From assembly GCA_965214335.1 (NCBI GenBank), contig CBDCBO010000019.1, forward strand, positions 62,001 to 126,000: a stretch of DNA of 64,000 nucleotides, in the 5' to 3' direction. Positions 34,624 to 43,764 of the stretch are shown in pieces. The position numbers and the translations under genes were made by a program. The notes beneath the pieces are model-generated. The model did no database searches, was not told where the DNA came from, and saw only the letters and a program-made list of their open reading frames with translations. Position 1 is the first letter of the stretch. Every line of letters begins with the position of its first letter. The DNA comes from Velthaea sp965214335. GTDB lineage: Bacteria; Vulcanimicrobiota; Vulcanimicrobiia; Vulcanimicrobiales; Vulcanimicrobiaceae.

Positions 34624-36546
34624 CTACGGATCGTAGCGATCGAGCCAGCGCGCGAGTTCAGCCGCGACGTTGCGCCGCTGCTCCCAGACGCGCGGAAAAT
34701 GCGGTGAGTTGGGATAGGTGACCATCCGCACCGTTTTCCCGTGCTCCTTGAGCGCGATGAAGAACTCGCGACCCTGATAGGTTGGCACGCGTTCGTCGGC
34801 GGCGCCGTGCAAGATGAGCAGCGGCGTGCTGACGCGATCGGCGAACATGACGGCCGAATAGCGCAGAAACGGTTCGGCGCCCGCAGTCAGCAACCGCGCA
34901 TCATAGTCCACCTGCGACACGTCGCTCGACATGATAAAGCTTAGCCATTCGGTGATACCGGCGCCCTCGATCGCCGCGCGGTAGCGTGCGGTCTGCGTAA
35001 CGGTCCAGGCGGTCATGAAGCCGCCCGCGCTCCAGCCGAATATCGCCAACCGTTTGGGGTCGGCCCAACCTTGCCGAATCGCCTCGGTCGTCGCCGCATC
35101 GACGTCCGCATATGCCGTATCGCCGAAGTGCTGGTAAATGGCTTGCAGATGCTCCGATCCGTACCCGGTCGAGCCGCGATATTGTGGTTGCATGACGACG
35201 AATCCGCGCGCGGCGATGAGGCGAACCAACGCGTCGAAACGCAATTCATCGTTGGCTTCCGGGCCGCCATGCGGTAAGACCAAAAATTTGCCGGCGCCCG
35301 CCCGCGCGTACGGCGGAAACGTGACGATCGCCTCGAGCGGTACGCCTCGGTCACTTGTCCAGCGGTGACGGATGACGCGACCGAGCGCGATAGCGGCTAG
35401 CTGCGCATCGCCCTCATGGGTGATACGTGTCAGCGCCGTTCCGGCGGCGACAACAACGTTCGATACATGGCGCGGGTCGGCTTGCGCGAAAGCGAGCGTT
35501 GCCGGTGCGGCGGCCAAATCGGTGGTCACCGGTAAACCGAGATAGCCGCCGGGAACGCTATACGCAGTCCTCATGACGCCGCCCGCGTAGCGTCCGACGT
35601 CGGTCTGCACGCCGTCGGCGATCGTCGTCCAAACGTTACCGCGCGCGTCGCCGCGCACAGCCAAAATCGAGCTGCGGATCGCGGGCGTGCGGTCGTGCGG
35701 GCGGCCACCATCGACGCCGACCGTCCACAGATGATCGGGGGTGATCACGTCGGTGCTCGTTGATAGATAGGCCAGTTCGCGCCCGCCGGCGGTCCAGGCA
35801 ATCGCACCACCAGGGTACGGAATCTCGTTGAGCACCGCGGTAGGCACGACGGCGACGCGCCGGTCCGCCGCGGCCGTGCACACGTCGACCGCGCCGGTCA
35901 CGCGATGGTAGCCGATTTTCGGCGTTTGCGATATGACCGCGATGCGCGTACCCGCCGGCGACCAGGCGACGCCGCCAATTTGATCGAGCGCCGGACACCA
36001 CCGCCGCGGCGTGCCGCCCCGTGCGGCCACAACGTACAACGCAGAGCCGGCGTTGGTCACGACGGTACGAACGTTCGCCAGCGGATCGGGCGGCATCGGA
36101 TCGGCCAGCAGCGCGTAGCGACCGCCGTCCGGCGCCGGGACGATAGCCGCTATGCCGCCGGCAACGCGCGCGATGACTCGCGCCCTGCGAGCCCCGATCC
36201 GCAAGAGCGCGAGTTGCGCACGCTCGCCCACATCGAGCGTGCCGTATAGTTCATCGCGCGACGTGGCAAATCCGAACGGGTCGAAGTTTTTGGGCACATG
36301 AATCGCGCGCTTGCCGCGCCCACTACGGTCGATCGTGAACCATTCGTGCACGTCGGGGCCGGTCGTGCGCCCATGCGTAACGCGGTATAAAATCGTCCGC
36401 CCGTCAGCCGCGATCGCGCGCGGCGACGCGCTGCGTAGATGCTGCCAATCCGTTGCGCTCATCGGGTGCACGGCCGCGGCACTCGCCGGTGCGCTCTGCG
36501 CACCAAACATCCACAGACACAGTCCGGCAACGATCCACGTGCGCAC
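34624..36546 (-). CDS. S9-family (prolyl oligopeptidase-type) exported peptidase
   Basis: 640 residues. Signal peptide (WIVAGLCLWMFGAQSAPASAAA), a beta-propeller-like N-terminal half (~30-370) and an alpha/beta-hydrolase catalytic domain (~390-640). Nucleophile Ser is in GWSAGGFMTAW, Asp in LILHGAADERVPT and His in NSPHFPRV near the C-terminus; HGGPEAN supplies the oxyanion region. Known for S9 enzymes: cleavage of short peptides in periplasm or outside. Located upstream of the hybrid kinase on the same strand, 122 bases away. Confidence 0.92.
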   Translation of the reverse strand: MRTWIVAGLCLWMFGAQSAPASAAAVHPMSATDWQHLRSASPRAIAADGRTILYRVTHGRTTGPDVHEWFTIDRSGRGKRAIHVPKNFDPFGFATSRDELYGTLDVGERAQLALLRIGARRARVIARVAGGIAAIVPAPDGGRYALLADPMPPDPLANVRTVVTNAGSALYVVAARGGTPRRWCPALDQIGGVAWSPAGTRIAVISQTPKIGYHRVTGAVDVCTAAADRRVAVVPTAVLNEIPYPGGAIAWTAGGRELAYLSTSTDVITPDHLWTVGVDGGRPHDRTPAIRSSILAVRGDARGNVWTTIADGVQTDVGRYAGGVMRTAYSVPGGYLGLPVTTDLAAAPATLAFAQADPRHVSNVVVAAGTALTRITHEGDAQLAAIALGRVIRHRWTSDRGVPLEAIVTFPPYARAGAGKFLVLPHGGPEANDELRFDALVRLIAARGFVVMQPQYRGSTGYGSEHLQAIYQHFGDTAYADVDAATTEAIRQGWADPKRLAIFGWSAGGFMTAWTVTQTARYRAAIEGAGITEWLSFIMSSDVSQVDYDARLLTAGAEPFLRYSAVMFADRVSTPLLILHGAADERVPTYQGREFFIALKEHGKTVRMVTYPNSPHFPRVWEQRRNVAAELARWLDRYDP

Positions 36547-36958
36547 GGCACGCAGTACGCGGCCGTGACGGAGGGTCCCTGGACGAGCCGGACGCGTACC
36601 GTCCGTCGCCCGAGCAAGTAGGCGCTGCGAGCGGGAAAGCTATTGCGACTCGTCAGGAGAACACAGAGTCGAAGGTCACGATTGCGACGTCGATAGTCGT
36701 GAGAAGTGCAGTGAGTGACTCGCGACTGTTGCTCCGCGCGTCGGCAGCGTCACGTTCGCCGTTTGCAGATTGGCGGCGAAGCCGTGCCGAGATTCCGCGC
36801 CGAGCAGTTACGCACCGATTGCAGCAGGTAGACCGAGCGCTCGAAATGGTTGAAATCTTCACTAGCTTTCCGCGTTATCGGCGGCTCGCGGGCCAAGCGG
36901 CGGCGGACGTGCCGCTGCGACGGCCGCGGCGCCTGCGCACCCTCGTCACGGTCGCGGC
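36547..36958. other. Divergent intergenic region with no supported gene
   Basis: 412 bases between the S9 peptidase and the HTH-NB-ARC gene, which point away from each other. A minus-strand frame at 36653-36862 and longer frames overlapping the neighbours have no recognisable content. Promoters of both genes should lie here, but no clear box pair stands out. Confidence 0.35.
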
Positions 36959-36964
36959 GTGCTG

Positions 36965-39442
36965 ATGTCCGACGACCGGCCGACATTCGGCGCCGTTCTG
37001 CGCGAGCTGCGGCTGGCGCGGCGGCTGACGCAGGAAGCATTAGCCGAGCGGGCGCGCCTTTCGGTTGAAGCCGTTAGCGCGCTCGAACGAGGACACCGGC
37101 GCGCGCCGTACGCGCACACGCTGGGCCTGTTGATGCAGGCGCTCGAACTCGACGCTACGGCTCGCGAGCGCTTCGAAGCCGCCGCTGCGCGCTCGGCGGC
37201 GGCGCGCAACGACGCACGCTTGGCGCCGGCCGACGGCGACGCGTCACAATTGCAAACGCTGCCGCATAACTTCCCCGAACGCCTCACGCGCTTTGTCGGC
37301 CGCGATACGGAACTTGCTGCGCTGGCAGCGGCGATCGCGCGTTACCGGCTGACAACCATCACCGGGGCCGGCGGCATCGGCAAAACCCGGATCGCTATCG
37401 AGTTAGGTGCCGGCGTCCGCGAACAGTATCCCGATGGAGCGCGTTTCATCGAACTTGGGGCGCTACGGGATCCGGCGCTTTTGGCCCAAGAGATTGGCGC
37501 CGCGCTGCAACTTCGCGAGCAGGCGGGTCAGGCCGTGCTCGACACGGTCGTGACGACGCTGCGAGACCGCCGGGTGCTGCTCGTCATCGACAATTGCGAG
37601 CACGTCGTCATCGAAGCGGCCCACGTCCTCGAAACGATCTTACGGCGTTGCCCGAACGTCACGGTCATCGCCACGAGTCGCGAAGCACTGCGCATCGACG
37701 GCGAATTCGTCTTTCGGCTGGCGACATTTTCCGTACCGGCGAAGCGCGTCAGGTGCAGCGCCGAAACGGCGCTCCGGTACAGCAGCGTTGCCTTCTTCGT
37801 CGATCGGGCGCTACGTGTCGACGCCACGTTTACCATCGATGACCACAATGCCGGCGATGTCATTGCGATCTGTCAGCGCGTCGACGGAATTCCGCTCGCT
37901 TTAGAAATTGTGGCGGCGCAAGTCGCGGTGATGGGTCCAGCGCAAATAGCCGGACGATTGCCGGAACGCTTTTTACTCGCGGAAGGAACGCGAACCGCGG
38001 TCCCGCGCCAGCGCACGCTGCGCTCGCTCGTTGCATGGAGTGTCGATTTACTTTCGGCGGCCGAACAGCTCGTGTTTCGTCGCCTCGCCGTGTTTTCCGG
38101 GACGTGGACCATCGAGGCGGCTGAAACCGTCTGCACGGCCGATCCGATCGATCGTGACAGCCTGCTCGATCACGTTGCGAGCCTCGTCCAGAAGTCGCTG
38201 ATTGCCGCCGAAAACGATCGCGACGGACGACGCCGGCTGCGGCTCTTGCAGATGACCCGCGAATACGCCCATAAATCACTGCTCGGCAGCGGTGAACTGG
38301 ACGCTACGATGGCGCGGCATACCGCGTATATCTTAGCATTCGCGCGACGAGTGGGCTCGTCCGTCGCCGCAACGCCGGACCTGGCGTGGCTCGAAACCGT
38401 CGATCGTGAAATTGAAAACGTACGCACCGCTCTCGAGTGGAGCTTGCACCGGCGCAACGATGTCGTTGCCGGCGCTGAACTTGCCGCTCTGTTGGGTCAC
38501 TATTGGGATTACCGCAGCTCCGGCGAAGGAACGCGGTGGCTGTCGCTGGCGCGAGCCGGCAGCGAGCACTTCCAACCGCACCTGGCCGCACGCGTCTTGC
38601 TCGAGTCGGTACGGATTGCGCCGTATTTGGATGGAGCCGACGCGTACCTCGCGCGAGCGCTCGAAGTGTTTAGAAGTCTCGGCGACACGGCCGGCGTTTC
38701 CCAGACACTCGAAATGTTTGGTAAGACGCTCATCAATCTCGGCCGTCACGGTGAAGCACGTACGGCGCTGAGCGAAGCTCTCGCGCGTGCGCACAGCTTC
38801 GAGGACGGTGATTCGATCGTGCGTTTGACGACGTCGTTGGCATTTGCCGACTTATATAACGGCGACACGGAAGCGGCGGCTGCCGGCTTTCGGAACGCCA
38901 GCGGGCCGACGTTTGAGAGTCAGCGCAACCGGGATTCGGCCTACGTTCTGCGCGGGCTGGCGGAAGTTGCATTAGTCGAGAACGATTGCACCACGGCAAT
39001 CGAATTGGCCCAACGCTTCCTCGCTATTCTCGAACGCTTGGGCGATACGCGCGAAGCCGGCACCGCCCACTATCTCGTCGCGCAAGCGCTATTGGCGGCC
39101 GACCGTCTAACCGAAGCCGCCGCTGAAGTCGCCGCCGCATTTGAGGCGCTGCGCGGTTCGGATTTTCCCTTGTGTTATCTCGAAGCAACCATCGTCGCGG
39201 CGGCAATCTTCGAGCGCCGGCGCGACGACGTTCGAGCGGTCCGCCTCATCGGATATGTGCAGCGGCGCGCGTCGACATTTCCCTATCGCCCCACACCGCT
39301 CATCGGCGGCCTGTTCGACCGCACGGTCGACGCATTGACGCAACGGATGCGCCCGGACGAGTATCGCTCGAACGTCGCGCAGGGCAACGCCTTGGACGAT
39401 GAACGCGTGGCGTTCGAGTTTCCACCGCAATCGATCGCATGA
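36965..39442 (+). CDS. HTH (XRE)-NB-ARC-TPR protein, STAND regulator
   Basis: The ATG at 36965 (MSDDRPTFGAVLRELRLARR) is preferred over a GTG two codons upstream. 825 residues. XRE-type DNA-binding domain at ~1-70 (LRLARRLTQEALAERARLSVEAVSALERGHRR), NB-ARC ATPase at ~105-390 (Walker A ITGAGGIGKTRIA, Walker B LLVIDNCEHVV, VIATSREAL), winged helix (LRSLVAWSVDLLSAAEQLVFRR), then TPR-like helical repeats to the end. The ATPase core is closely similar in layout to the TIR-NB-ARC protein at 28181-30880; here a DNA-binding head replaces TIR. Likely a ligand-gated transcription factor. Signal and targets are unknown. Confidence 0.88.
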   Translation: MSDDRPTFGAVLRELRLARRLTQEALAERARLSVEAVSALERGHRRAPYAHTLGLLMQALELDATARERFEAAAARSAAARNDARLAPADGDASQLQTLPHNFPERLTRFVGRDTELAALAAAIARYRLTTITGAGGIGKTRIAIELGAGVREQYPDGARFIELGALRDPALLAQEIGAALQLREQAGQAVLDTVVTTLRDRRVLLVIDNCEHVVIEAAHVLETILRRCPNVTVIATSREALRIDGEFVFRLATFSVPAKRVRCSAETALRYSSVAFFVDRALRVDATFTIDDHNAGDVIAICQRVDGIPLALEIVAAQVAVMGPAQIAGRLPERFLLAEGTRTAVPRQRTLRSLVAWSVDLLSAAEQLVFRRLAVFSGTWTIEAAETVCTADPIDRDSLLDHVASLVQKSLIAAENDRDGRRRLRLLQMTREYAHKSLLGSGELDATMARHTAYILAFARRVGSSVAATPDLAWLETVDREIENVRTALEWSLHRRNDVVAGAELAALLGHYWDYRSSGEGTRWLSLARAGSEHFQPHLAARVLLESVRIAPYLDGADAYLARALEVFRSLGDTAGVSQTLEMFGKTLINLGRHGEARTALSEALARAHSFEDGDSIVRLTTSLAFADLYNGDTEAAAAGFRNASGPTFESQRNRDSAYVLRGLAEVALVENDCTTAIELAQRFLAILERLGDTREAGTAHYLVAQALLAADRLTEAAAEVAAAFEALRGSDFPLCYLEATIVAAAIFERRRDDVRAVRLIGYVQRRASTFPYRPTPLIGGLFDRTVDALTQRMRPDEYRSNVAQGNALDDERVAFEFPPQSIA

Positions 39443-39517
39443 GCCCGCGGCATCATGCGCAGGTAGCTCCGCTGCTAAATAGAAACGGCGCTACCGTAAG
39501 GGGCGAAAGGAGTTAGC

Positions 39518-39826
39518 GTGCAGCCAGGTGGACAGCCGAACCGGTTCATTGCCGAATACTTTTTGATGTTGGCGCGCAATAAAGTCGTTCAAACCGCGCA
39601 TTTTTCTTCAGACGATAAAGCCAAGGGCGCGATGACGGAGTTCGGGTTAACGGACGAACAACAGGCGCTCGTCCTATCGCGCGACACCGACGCGGTCAAC
39701 GCCCGCATCGAAGCGGAAATCCGTTCAGCGAGCACTGAACACGATATCATCGACATCACCGTACCGTGGGACGTAAATTTCGGACACATTCACGCGCTGC
39801 CTCCGATCGAAGGCGAGCCCAGCTAG
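39518..39826 (+). CDS. Small protein, possible precursor peptide (LigA-like leader pattern)
   Basis: GTG start with a strong AAAGGAG site 6 bases away; 102 residues. The middle reads KAKGAMTEFGLTDEQQALVLSRD, resembling the LigA-like/Nif11-like helical leader pattern of small substrates (EFGLTDEQ... then LLSxD). The C-terminal part (STEHDIIDITVPWDVNFGHIHALPP) is different, His/Pro-containing and could be a processed core. It is convergent with, and overlaps by 4 bases, the helper and B12-binding radical SAM genes. That setting suggests a modified peptide, which is inference; a plain cytosolic protein is the alternative. Confidence 0.6.
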   Translation: MQPGGQPNRFIAEYFLMLARNKVVQTAHFSSDDKAKGAMTEFGLTDEQQALVLSRDTDAVNARIEAEIRSASTEHDIIDITVPWDVNFGHIHALPPIEGEPS

Positions 39827-40506
39827 CACTGCAGACCCTGCGGAGCGAACGACTCGAGCGGTCGGAGGTCGTCGATCCGATGGCGGCTGCCGCTCGCCGC
39901 GGACGGCGCGTCCGACGCGGCGCGCTCGGCGTTGCGCAGCCGTTCTGGATCGCCGGCCACAATCGCCCCCATCAGGGCCAGCACGGGCAAACACGCCTCC
40001 ACTTCGGCGGCCGGGACGGCGCGGCGCAGCTGTTCGATCGTCGTGGTCGTTTGTAGCAGGTGCATGATCCGGATCGTCGGCGCGTCGACCTCAAATAGCC
40101 GGTAATGGGTCAGGCGTAGATCGGCAATCAACACATGCTGCGCCCGCCGCAGCGGCGGATCGTCGAGCGATTCGCCACGCGCCAGACGCGCCAAGATCGT
40201 CGAACCGTCACCCCGGCCGGCGACGGGAACGTAACGGCGGGACAGCCGAATCCATGATTGGGGCTCCGGCATCCCGACGGGACGTCGATCCTCGGCCCGG
40301 ACTGCGGATCGGGCGCAAATGTACGCGACGGCAGCGACGTACGGGTGGTCGATCGGCCAGCGCGCCTGCACGAATCGCAATAGCGAAGCTGCCGGATCGT
40401 TGGGATCGTCGCGAGCGTATGCGGCATAATCACGAAGCAGCGCCGCAAAAGATCCCGGATAGGCTTCGATCAGGGCCGAGAAGAGGACGTGTCCAAGGCG
40501 CGACAA
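39823..40506 (-). CDS. Unknown protein coupled to a radical SAM enzyme
   Basis: 227 residues. N-terminal half helical (SALIEAYPGSFAALLRDYAAYAR ... YVAAVAYICARSAVRAE), resembling the layout but not clearly the sequence of HvfC/DUF2063-type partner proteins. A C-terminal segment (LFEVDAPTIRIMHLLQTTTTIEQLRRAVP) looks like a small winged-helix recognition element of PqqD style. Its start overlaps the end of the radical SAM gene by 37 bases, so it is co-translated with it. A peptide-binding partner for the enzyme is a reasonable guess, unproven. Confidence 0.55.
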   Translation of the reverse strand: MSRLGHVLFSALIEAYPGSFAALLRDYAAYARDDPNDPAASLLRFVQARWPIDHPYVAAVAYICARSAVRAEDRRPVGMPEPQSWIRLSRRYVPVAGRGDGSTILARLARGESLDDPPLRRAQHVLIADLRLTHYRLFEVDAPTIRIMHLLQTTTTIEQLRRAVPAAEVEACLPVLALMGAIVAGDPERLRNAERAASDAPSAASGSRHRIDDLRPLESFAPQGLQC

Positions 40507-41867
40507 GCCCGGAAACCATCGACGAGCGCAATGGTGGGCTCGCGCGCCGGACCACGGTCATAGTAATGATGGCACATGAAGACTGCCGGATCGGCGGCGA
40601 TCAAGGCCCGATCGTCCGGGTGCAACGCGGGAAAATTGAAGTCGCCGATGTGCCCGTCGAACGCTAAAGAACCGCGGTGCAGCGCGTGCAGCCCGGTGCC
40701 CGGTTCAGGCGTGAGCAGATGCAGTTGAATCGTCAAGCCGTCGCCGTACGTCCGGACGGAGTCTGCTATCCGGGTCAAAGTCGCCATTTGATCCGCCGGC
40801 TGCTCTTCGGGAAAGCCGGTGATAAACGATACGGTCGTTTTCATTCCGAGCCCGAGCGACGTGGCGACCATCGGATCGTAAAGGGATAGTTTTAATTTCT
40901 TGCCGACAATCGGCTGCAGCCGTTGGGAGCCGGTCTCGATACCATAATAGATAGCGGTGCAGCCGGCCTCGCGCATGGTCGCGAGCAGTGCCTCGTCAAC
41001 GCAATCAATGCGCGCCGAACACGTCCACGAATAGCCTCGCGGCGCAACCGCCGCGCAAAATTGCCGGACTTTACGTTTGTCGACCGTGAACAGGTCGTGC
41101 GTTAGACTGAACCGGCGTATATCATACTCGGCTGCCAGAGTATCCAATTCGTGGAGCAAACGCGCGGGCGTTTTGAGCCGGTATTTACGCCCGAAAAACG
41201 TCGCCGTCGAACAGAACGTGCACGTAAATGGGCAACCGCGGCCGGCGTCGACGTCCAGAACTCGCAACCCCAGTTCACGAATTGGAAAGGCATCGTATGC
41301 GGCAAACGGCAGCGCATCGAGATCGGCCAGAAAAGCGCCGTCGGCGTTGCGCCGGGCGCTGCCGTCGCAACGATAGGTGATGCCCGGCACATCCCGCAGC
41401 GGTGAGCCGCCTTCAAGCGCAGCGATGACGGCGCCGATCGTTCCCTCAGCTTCGTTGCGGACGATTAGATCGAATTGATGATAGCGCTCGAGAATTTCGC
41501 GATCGACAATCGTGGCGTGCGGGCCGCCGAGCAGAATCGGAATGTCCGGCCGCGCTGCTCGCACGTGTTCGGCAATTCGCACCGTGCAGGCAAAATTACA
41601 CCCGAGTGACGTAAAACCGACCGCCTGGGGATCGTCGGCCAGGATGCGTTCGGCGACATTTCCATAGAAGGCCGCGTCGAGCTTTAAGCCGTCACGTACG
41701 AAGGCCAGCTTCGGATCGTACAACAATACGCGATGGCCGTATTCGCGGAGCACCGCGATAAGCGAAATCAAGCCGAGGTGCGGCTGAAGGTCGAGCTCGA
41801 AACCCGACGCCGTCTGCTCTACGAGGACGTTATCGACAAGAGTGATCCGCACCCGAACCTCCGGCAC
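40470..41867 (-). CDS. B12-binding domain radical SAM protein
   Basis: 465 residues. N-terminal cobalamin-binding-like Rossmann domain (~8-145: LGLISLIAVLREYGHRVLLYDPK, VGFTSLGCNFACTV, ILLGGPHATI), then a radical SAM barrel whose [4Fe-4S] motif CxxxCxxC is in DAGRGCPFTCTFCS (~218-225). SAM-binding strands include SARIDCVDEALLATMREAGC and YYGIETGSQR. Class B radical SAM enzymes methylate or rearrange unreactive carbons in peptides, lipids and cofactors. The residues that ligate cobalamin in canonical domains (DxHxxG) are not evident, common in this class. Neighbours: the coupled helper and the small facing protein. Confidence 0.88.
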   Translation of the reverse strand: MPEVRVRITLVDNVLVEQTASGFELDLQPHLGLISLIAVLREYGHRVLLYDPKLAFVRDGLKLDAAFYGNVAERILADDPQAVGFTSLGCNFACTVRIAEHVRAARPDIPILLGGPHATIVDREILERYHQFDLIVRNEAEGTIGAVIAALEGGSPLRDVPGITYRCDGSARRNADGAFLADLDALPFAAYDAFPIRELGLRVLDVDAGRGCPFTCTFCSTATFFGRKYRLKTPARLLHELDTLAAEYDIRRFSLTHDLFTVDKRKVRQFCAAVAPRGYSWTCSARIDCVDEALLATMREAGCTAIYYGIETGSQRLQPIVGKKLKLSLYDPMVATSLGLGMKTTVSFITGFPEEQPADQMATLTRIADSVRTYGDGLTIQLHLLTPEPGTGLHALHRGSLAFDGHIGDFNFPALHPDDRALIAADPAVFMCHHYYDRGPAREPTIALVDGFRACRALDTSSSRP

Positions 41868-42362
41868 GCGTTTATTCTCTCTTAAGCGCGCGTACGTCGA
41901 AGGTTCCTGCCATTGACATCCAAGCCACTACGAAGCGGGACGTTTCGCCGGCACGTACCCGTGCGAGAACGGCATGCGATCGATGCGAAGCAGAACCGGT
42001 CACAAACATTAACTTCAATTAACTTAGTGAGTGACGCTTTACCGGAGTTGATAATCATCGTGGTTATATTAACAATCGATTTTTTAATAGCACGCCGGCA
42101 ATATGAATCGTATCCTTTGCACTATGCCGCTATTGCGACTAGCTGCCTTCGACATAACGGAAAGGTTCGATTCCATACCGCTACAGGGACACGACGGAAA
42201 GATAAAGACTCGATACCTTAAACGGTACCGTTATGCTCCTTGGTCTTTCCCAACATACCATTACGAATTTTCCGATGCAAACGGCTTATGACCGATTGCG
42301 GGCTACATTGCCTCGATCGGCAACGAGCTACCGGCGTAAGACGCCGGACAAGGGATGCGAGA
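41868..42362. other. Low-GC intergenic stretch, no supported gene
   Basis: About 500 bases, AT-rich around 42000-42100 (TTAACTTCAATTAACTTAG region), quite unlike the flanks. Weak frames exist, one ending in a single hydrophobic segment (ELIIIVVILTIDFLIA), but no ribosome site or family match. A perfect 12-bp palindrome AACGGTACCGTT occurs at 42221-42232. Possibly remnant foreign DNA. Confidence 0.35.
42331..42347 (-). terminator. Hairpin following the small exported peptide gene
   Basis: CCGGCGT (42331-42337) and ACGCCGG (42341-42347) pair perfectly around a 3-base loop, 15 bases after the stop of the small gene on the minus strand. No T-run follows, so it may stabilise rather than terminate. 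Confidence 0.35.
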
Positions 42363-42500
42363 TCAGCCGGCGAGCGGATGAGCCGTCGACGGGCTCGGGC
42401 CGGGCTTCGGCTGAGCATGCGCGGCCGCGTGGACACTGTGCGCCTGAACCGAACCGGCGGCTGAGAACATCGAGAGCAGAGACAACATTACGGCAATCAT
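42363..42500 (-). CDS. Small putative exported peptide (45 aa)
   Basis: A 45-residue frame beginning MIAVMLSLLSMFSAAGSVQA, which reads as a complete signal peptide with an A-x-A site, then a short His/Ala/Pro-rich mature part (HSVHAAAHAQPKPGP...). A GAGGG ribosome-site-like sequence lies about 11 bases upstream, and a hairpin follows the stop. Too short for routine calling. No family recognised; real if the signal peptide is not chance. Confidence 0.4.
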   Translation of the reverse strand: MIAVMLSLLSMFSAAGSVQAHSVHAAAHAQPKPGPSPSTAHPLAG

Positions 42501-42720
42501 TATAGACGTACCCTCAAAAGACGGAGCGTTTGTTAAAAGCGGTGAACAAATTTTTATCTATCGAATACCAAAACCGCTCGTTTTCTAAGCGAGTCGGTTC
42601 GCAGCTTTCCGAGAACGGCGTTGCTCACGCCATCGGACCTCCGCTATATCTAGTGATCGGCGCTGCGGTCCCGGACTTTATAACCGGCTGGGAATTTTTT
42701 AAAAGAATATCATTCGAGCG
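42501..42720. other. Spacer downstream of the HD-GYP gene
   Basis: About 220 relatively AT-rich bases between the small peptide and the HD-GYP stop. The promoter of the peptide should lie here; nothing else is seen. Confidence 0.3.
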
Positions 42721-43764
42721 CTACACGGCGGGCGTGGGACCCTTTGTAACCACGTCGGTCATGGCCTCGATCACCTCAGGGTCGAATTGCGAGCCGGCAT
42801 GGAGCCGCAGCTCGTCGAGCGCGACGGTCGGCCGCATCGGCAGGCGATAGGGTCGATTGCCGATCATTGCGTTGAACGAGTCGGCAACGGAGACGATCCG
42901 GGCGGCCAAGGGAATGTCAGCGGCGGTCAAACCATCGGGATACCCGCGACCGTCGAGCCGTTCGTGATGCCCGCGCACCGCCGGCTTGTGGTGCGCCAGC
43001 AGCGGAATCGCGGCGATGATCGCTCCCCCGGCTTCGGCATGCTGTCGCATCACGTTCATTTCGCTTTCGGACAGCCGCCGCGGCGCTTTGAGAATCTCCG
43101 GCGGCGTGCTCATCTTTCCAATATCGTGAATGAGTCCGCAACGCGAGATGAAGATCGTTTCGGCCGCCGACAGCGCCATGCGTTTACTGATCCGCGTACA
43201 CCATACCGCTACGGCACGCGAATGCTCGGCCGTGAGCGGATCGGAGGCCTCTAAGCGGCCGACCAAGTCGCCCAACACGACATCGATTTCATCGAGCGTG
43301 TCGCTCCCCACCAAGGCGGCCGAAACGCGCGGAAGATTCGCGATCCGCTCGATCTCTTGGGCGACCGCGCGCAAAGCCGAGCGGCGGGCGGCCCAGACCG
43401 TTCCGGGAACATCGACCACCTGCGCGATCGTCGATGTACCGGCGGCTAACAGGCGTGACACTACGGGCAGCTCGGCGTAACGTTCGCAGATGCCGTCGAC
43501 CCACTCCAGCAGCGTCGACCAGTCTTCGTTTCCGACCGCATCCGCGAAGCGCTCGGCGAACGACAGCGCCGTTAATTCAAGGCCGATATTCACTTCAGGC
43601 CGGCGTACCGCCCGGCCGATCATGGCCGCCGCGACGGCATAGCGCGCAATGCGAACGGCTTCGGCCAGCGCCCGGCCTTCGCCGTAGAGATCGGGCAACG
43701 CCGACGTTGCTTGATCGCTGTCGGCGGCTACAGAAAACGAACGCGTCTTGAAGCGTTTCAGCAT
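42721..43764 (-). CDS. HD-GYP domain phosphodiesterase
   Basis: I start at the ATG at 43764 (MLKRFKTRSFS) because it overlaps the preceding gene in the coupling arrangement ATGCTGA; an upstream in-frame ATG would lie entirely within that gene. 347 residues: an N-terminal helical domain of ~150 residues without known match, then HD-GYP (~170-330) with AEHSRAVAVWC, HD in GLIHDIGKMS, HHERLDGRGYPDG (the GYP motif) and VADSFNAM. Family members hydrolyse c-di-GMP to GMP. Key residues are present, so it should be active. Opposes the GGDEF cyclases in this window. Confidence 0.9.
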   Translation of the reverse strand: MLKRFKTRSFSVAADSDQATSALPDLYGEGRALAEAVRIARYAVAAAMIGRAVRRPEVNIGLELTALSFAERFADAVGNEDWSTLLEWVDGICERYAELPVVSRLLAAGTSTIAQVVDVPGTVWAARRSALRAVAQEIERIANLPRVSAALVGSDTLDEIDVVLGDLVGRLEASDPLTAEHSRAVAVWCTRISKRMALSAAETIFISRCGLIHDIGKMSTPPEILKAPRRLSESEMNVMRQHAEAGGAIIAAIPLLAHHKPAVRGHHERLDGRGYPDGLTAADIPLAARIVSVADSFNAMIGNRPYRLPMRPTVALDELRLHAGSQFDPEVIEAMTDVVTKGPTPAV

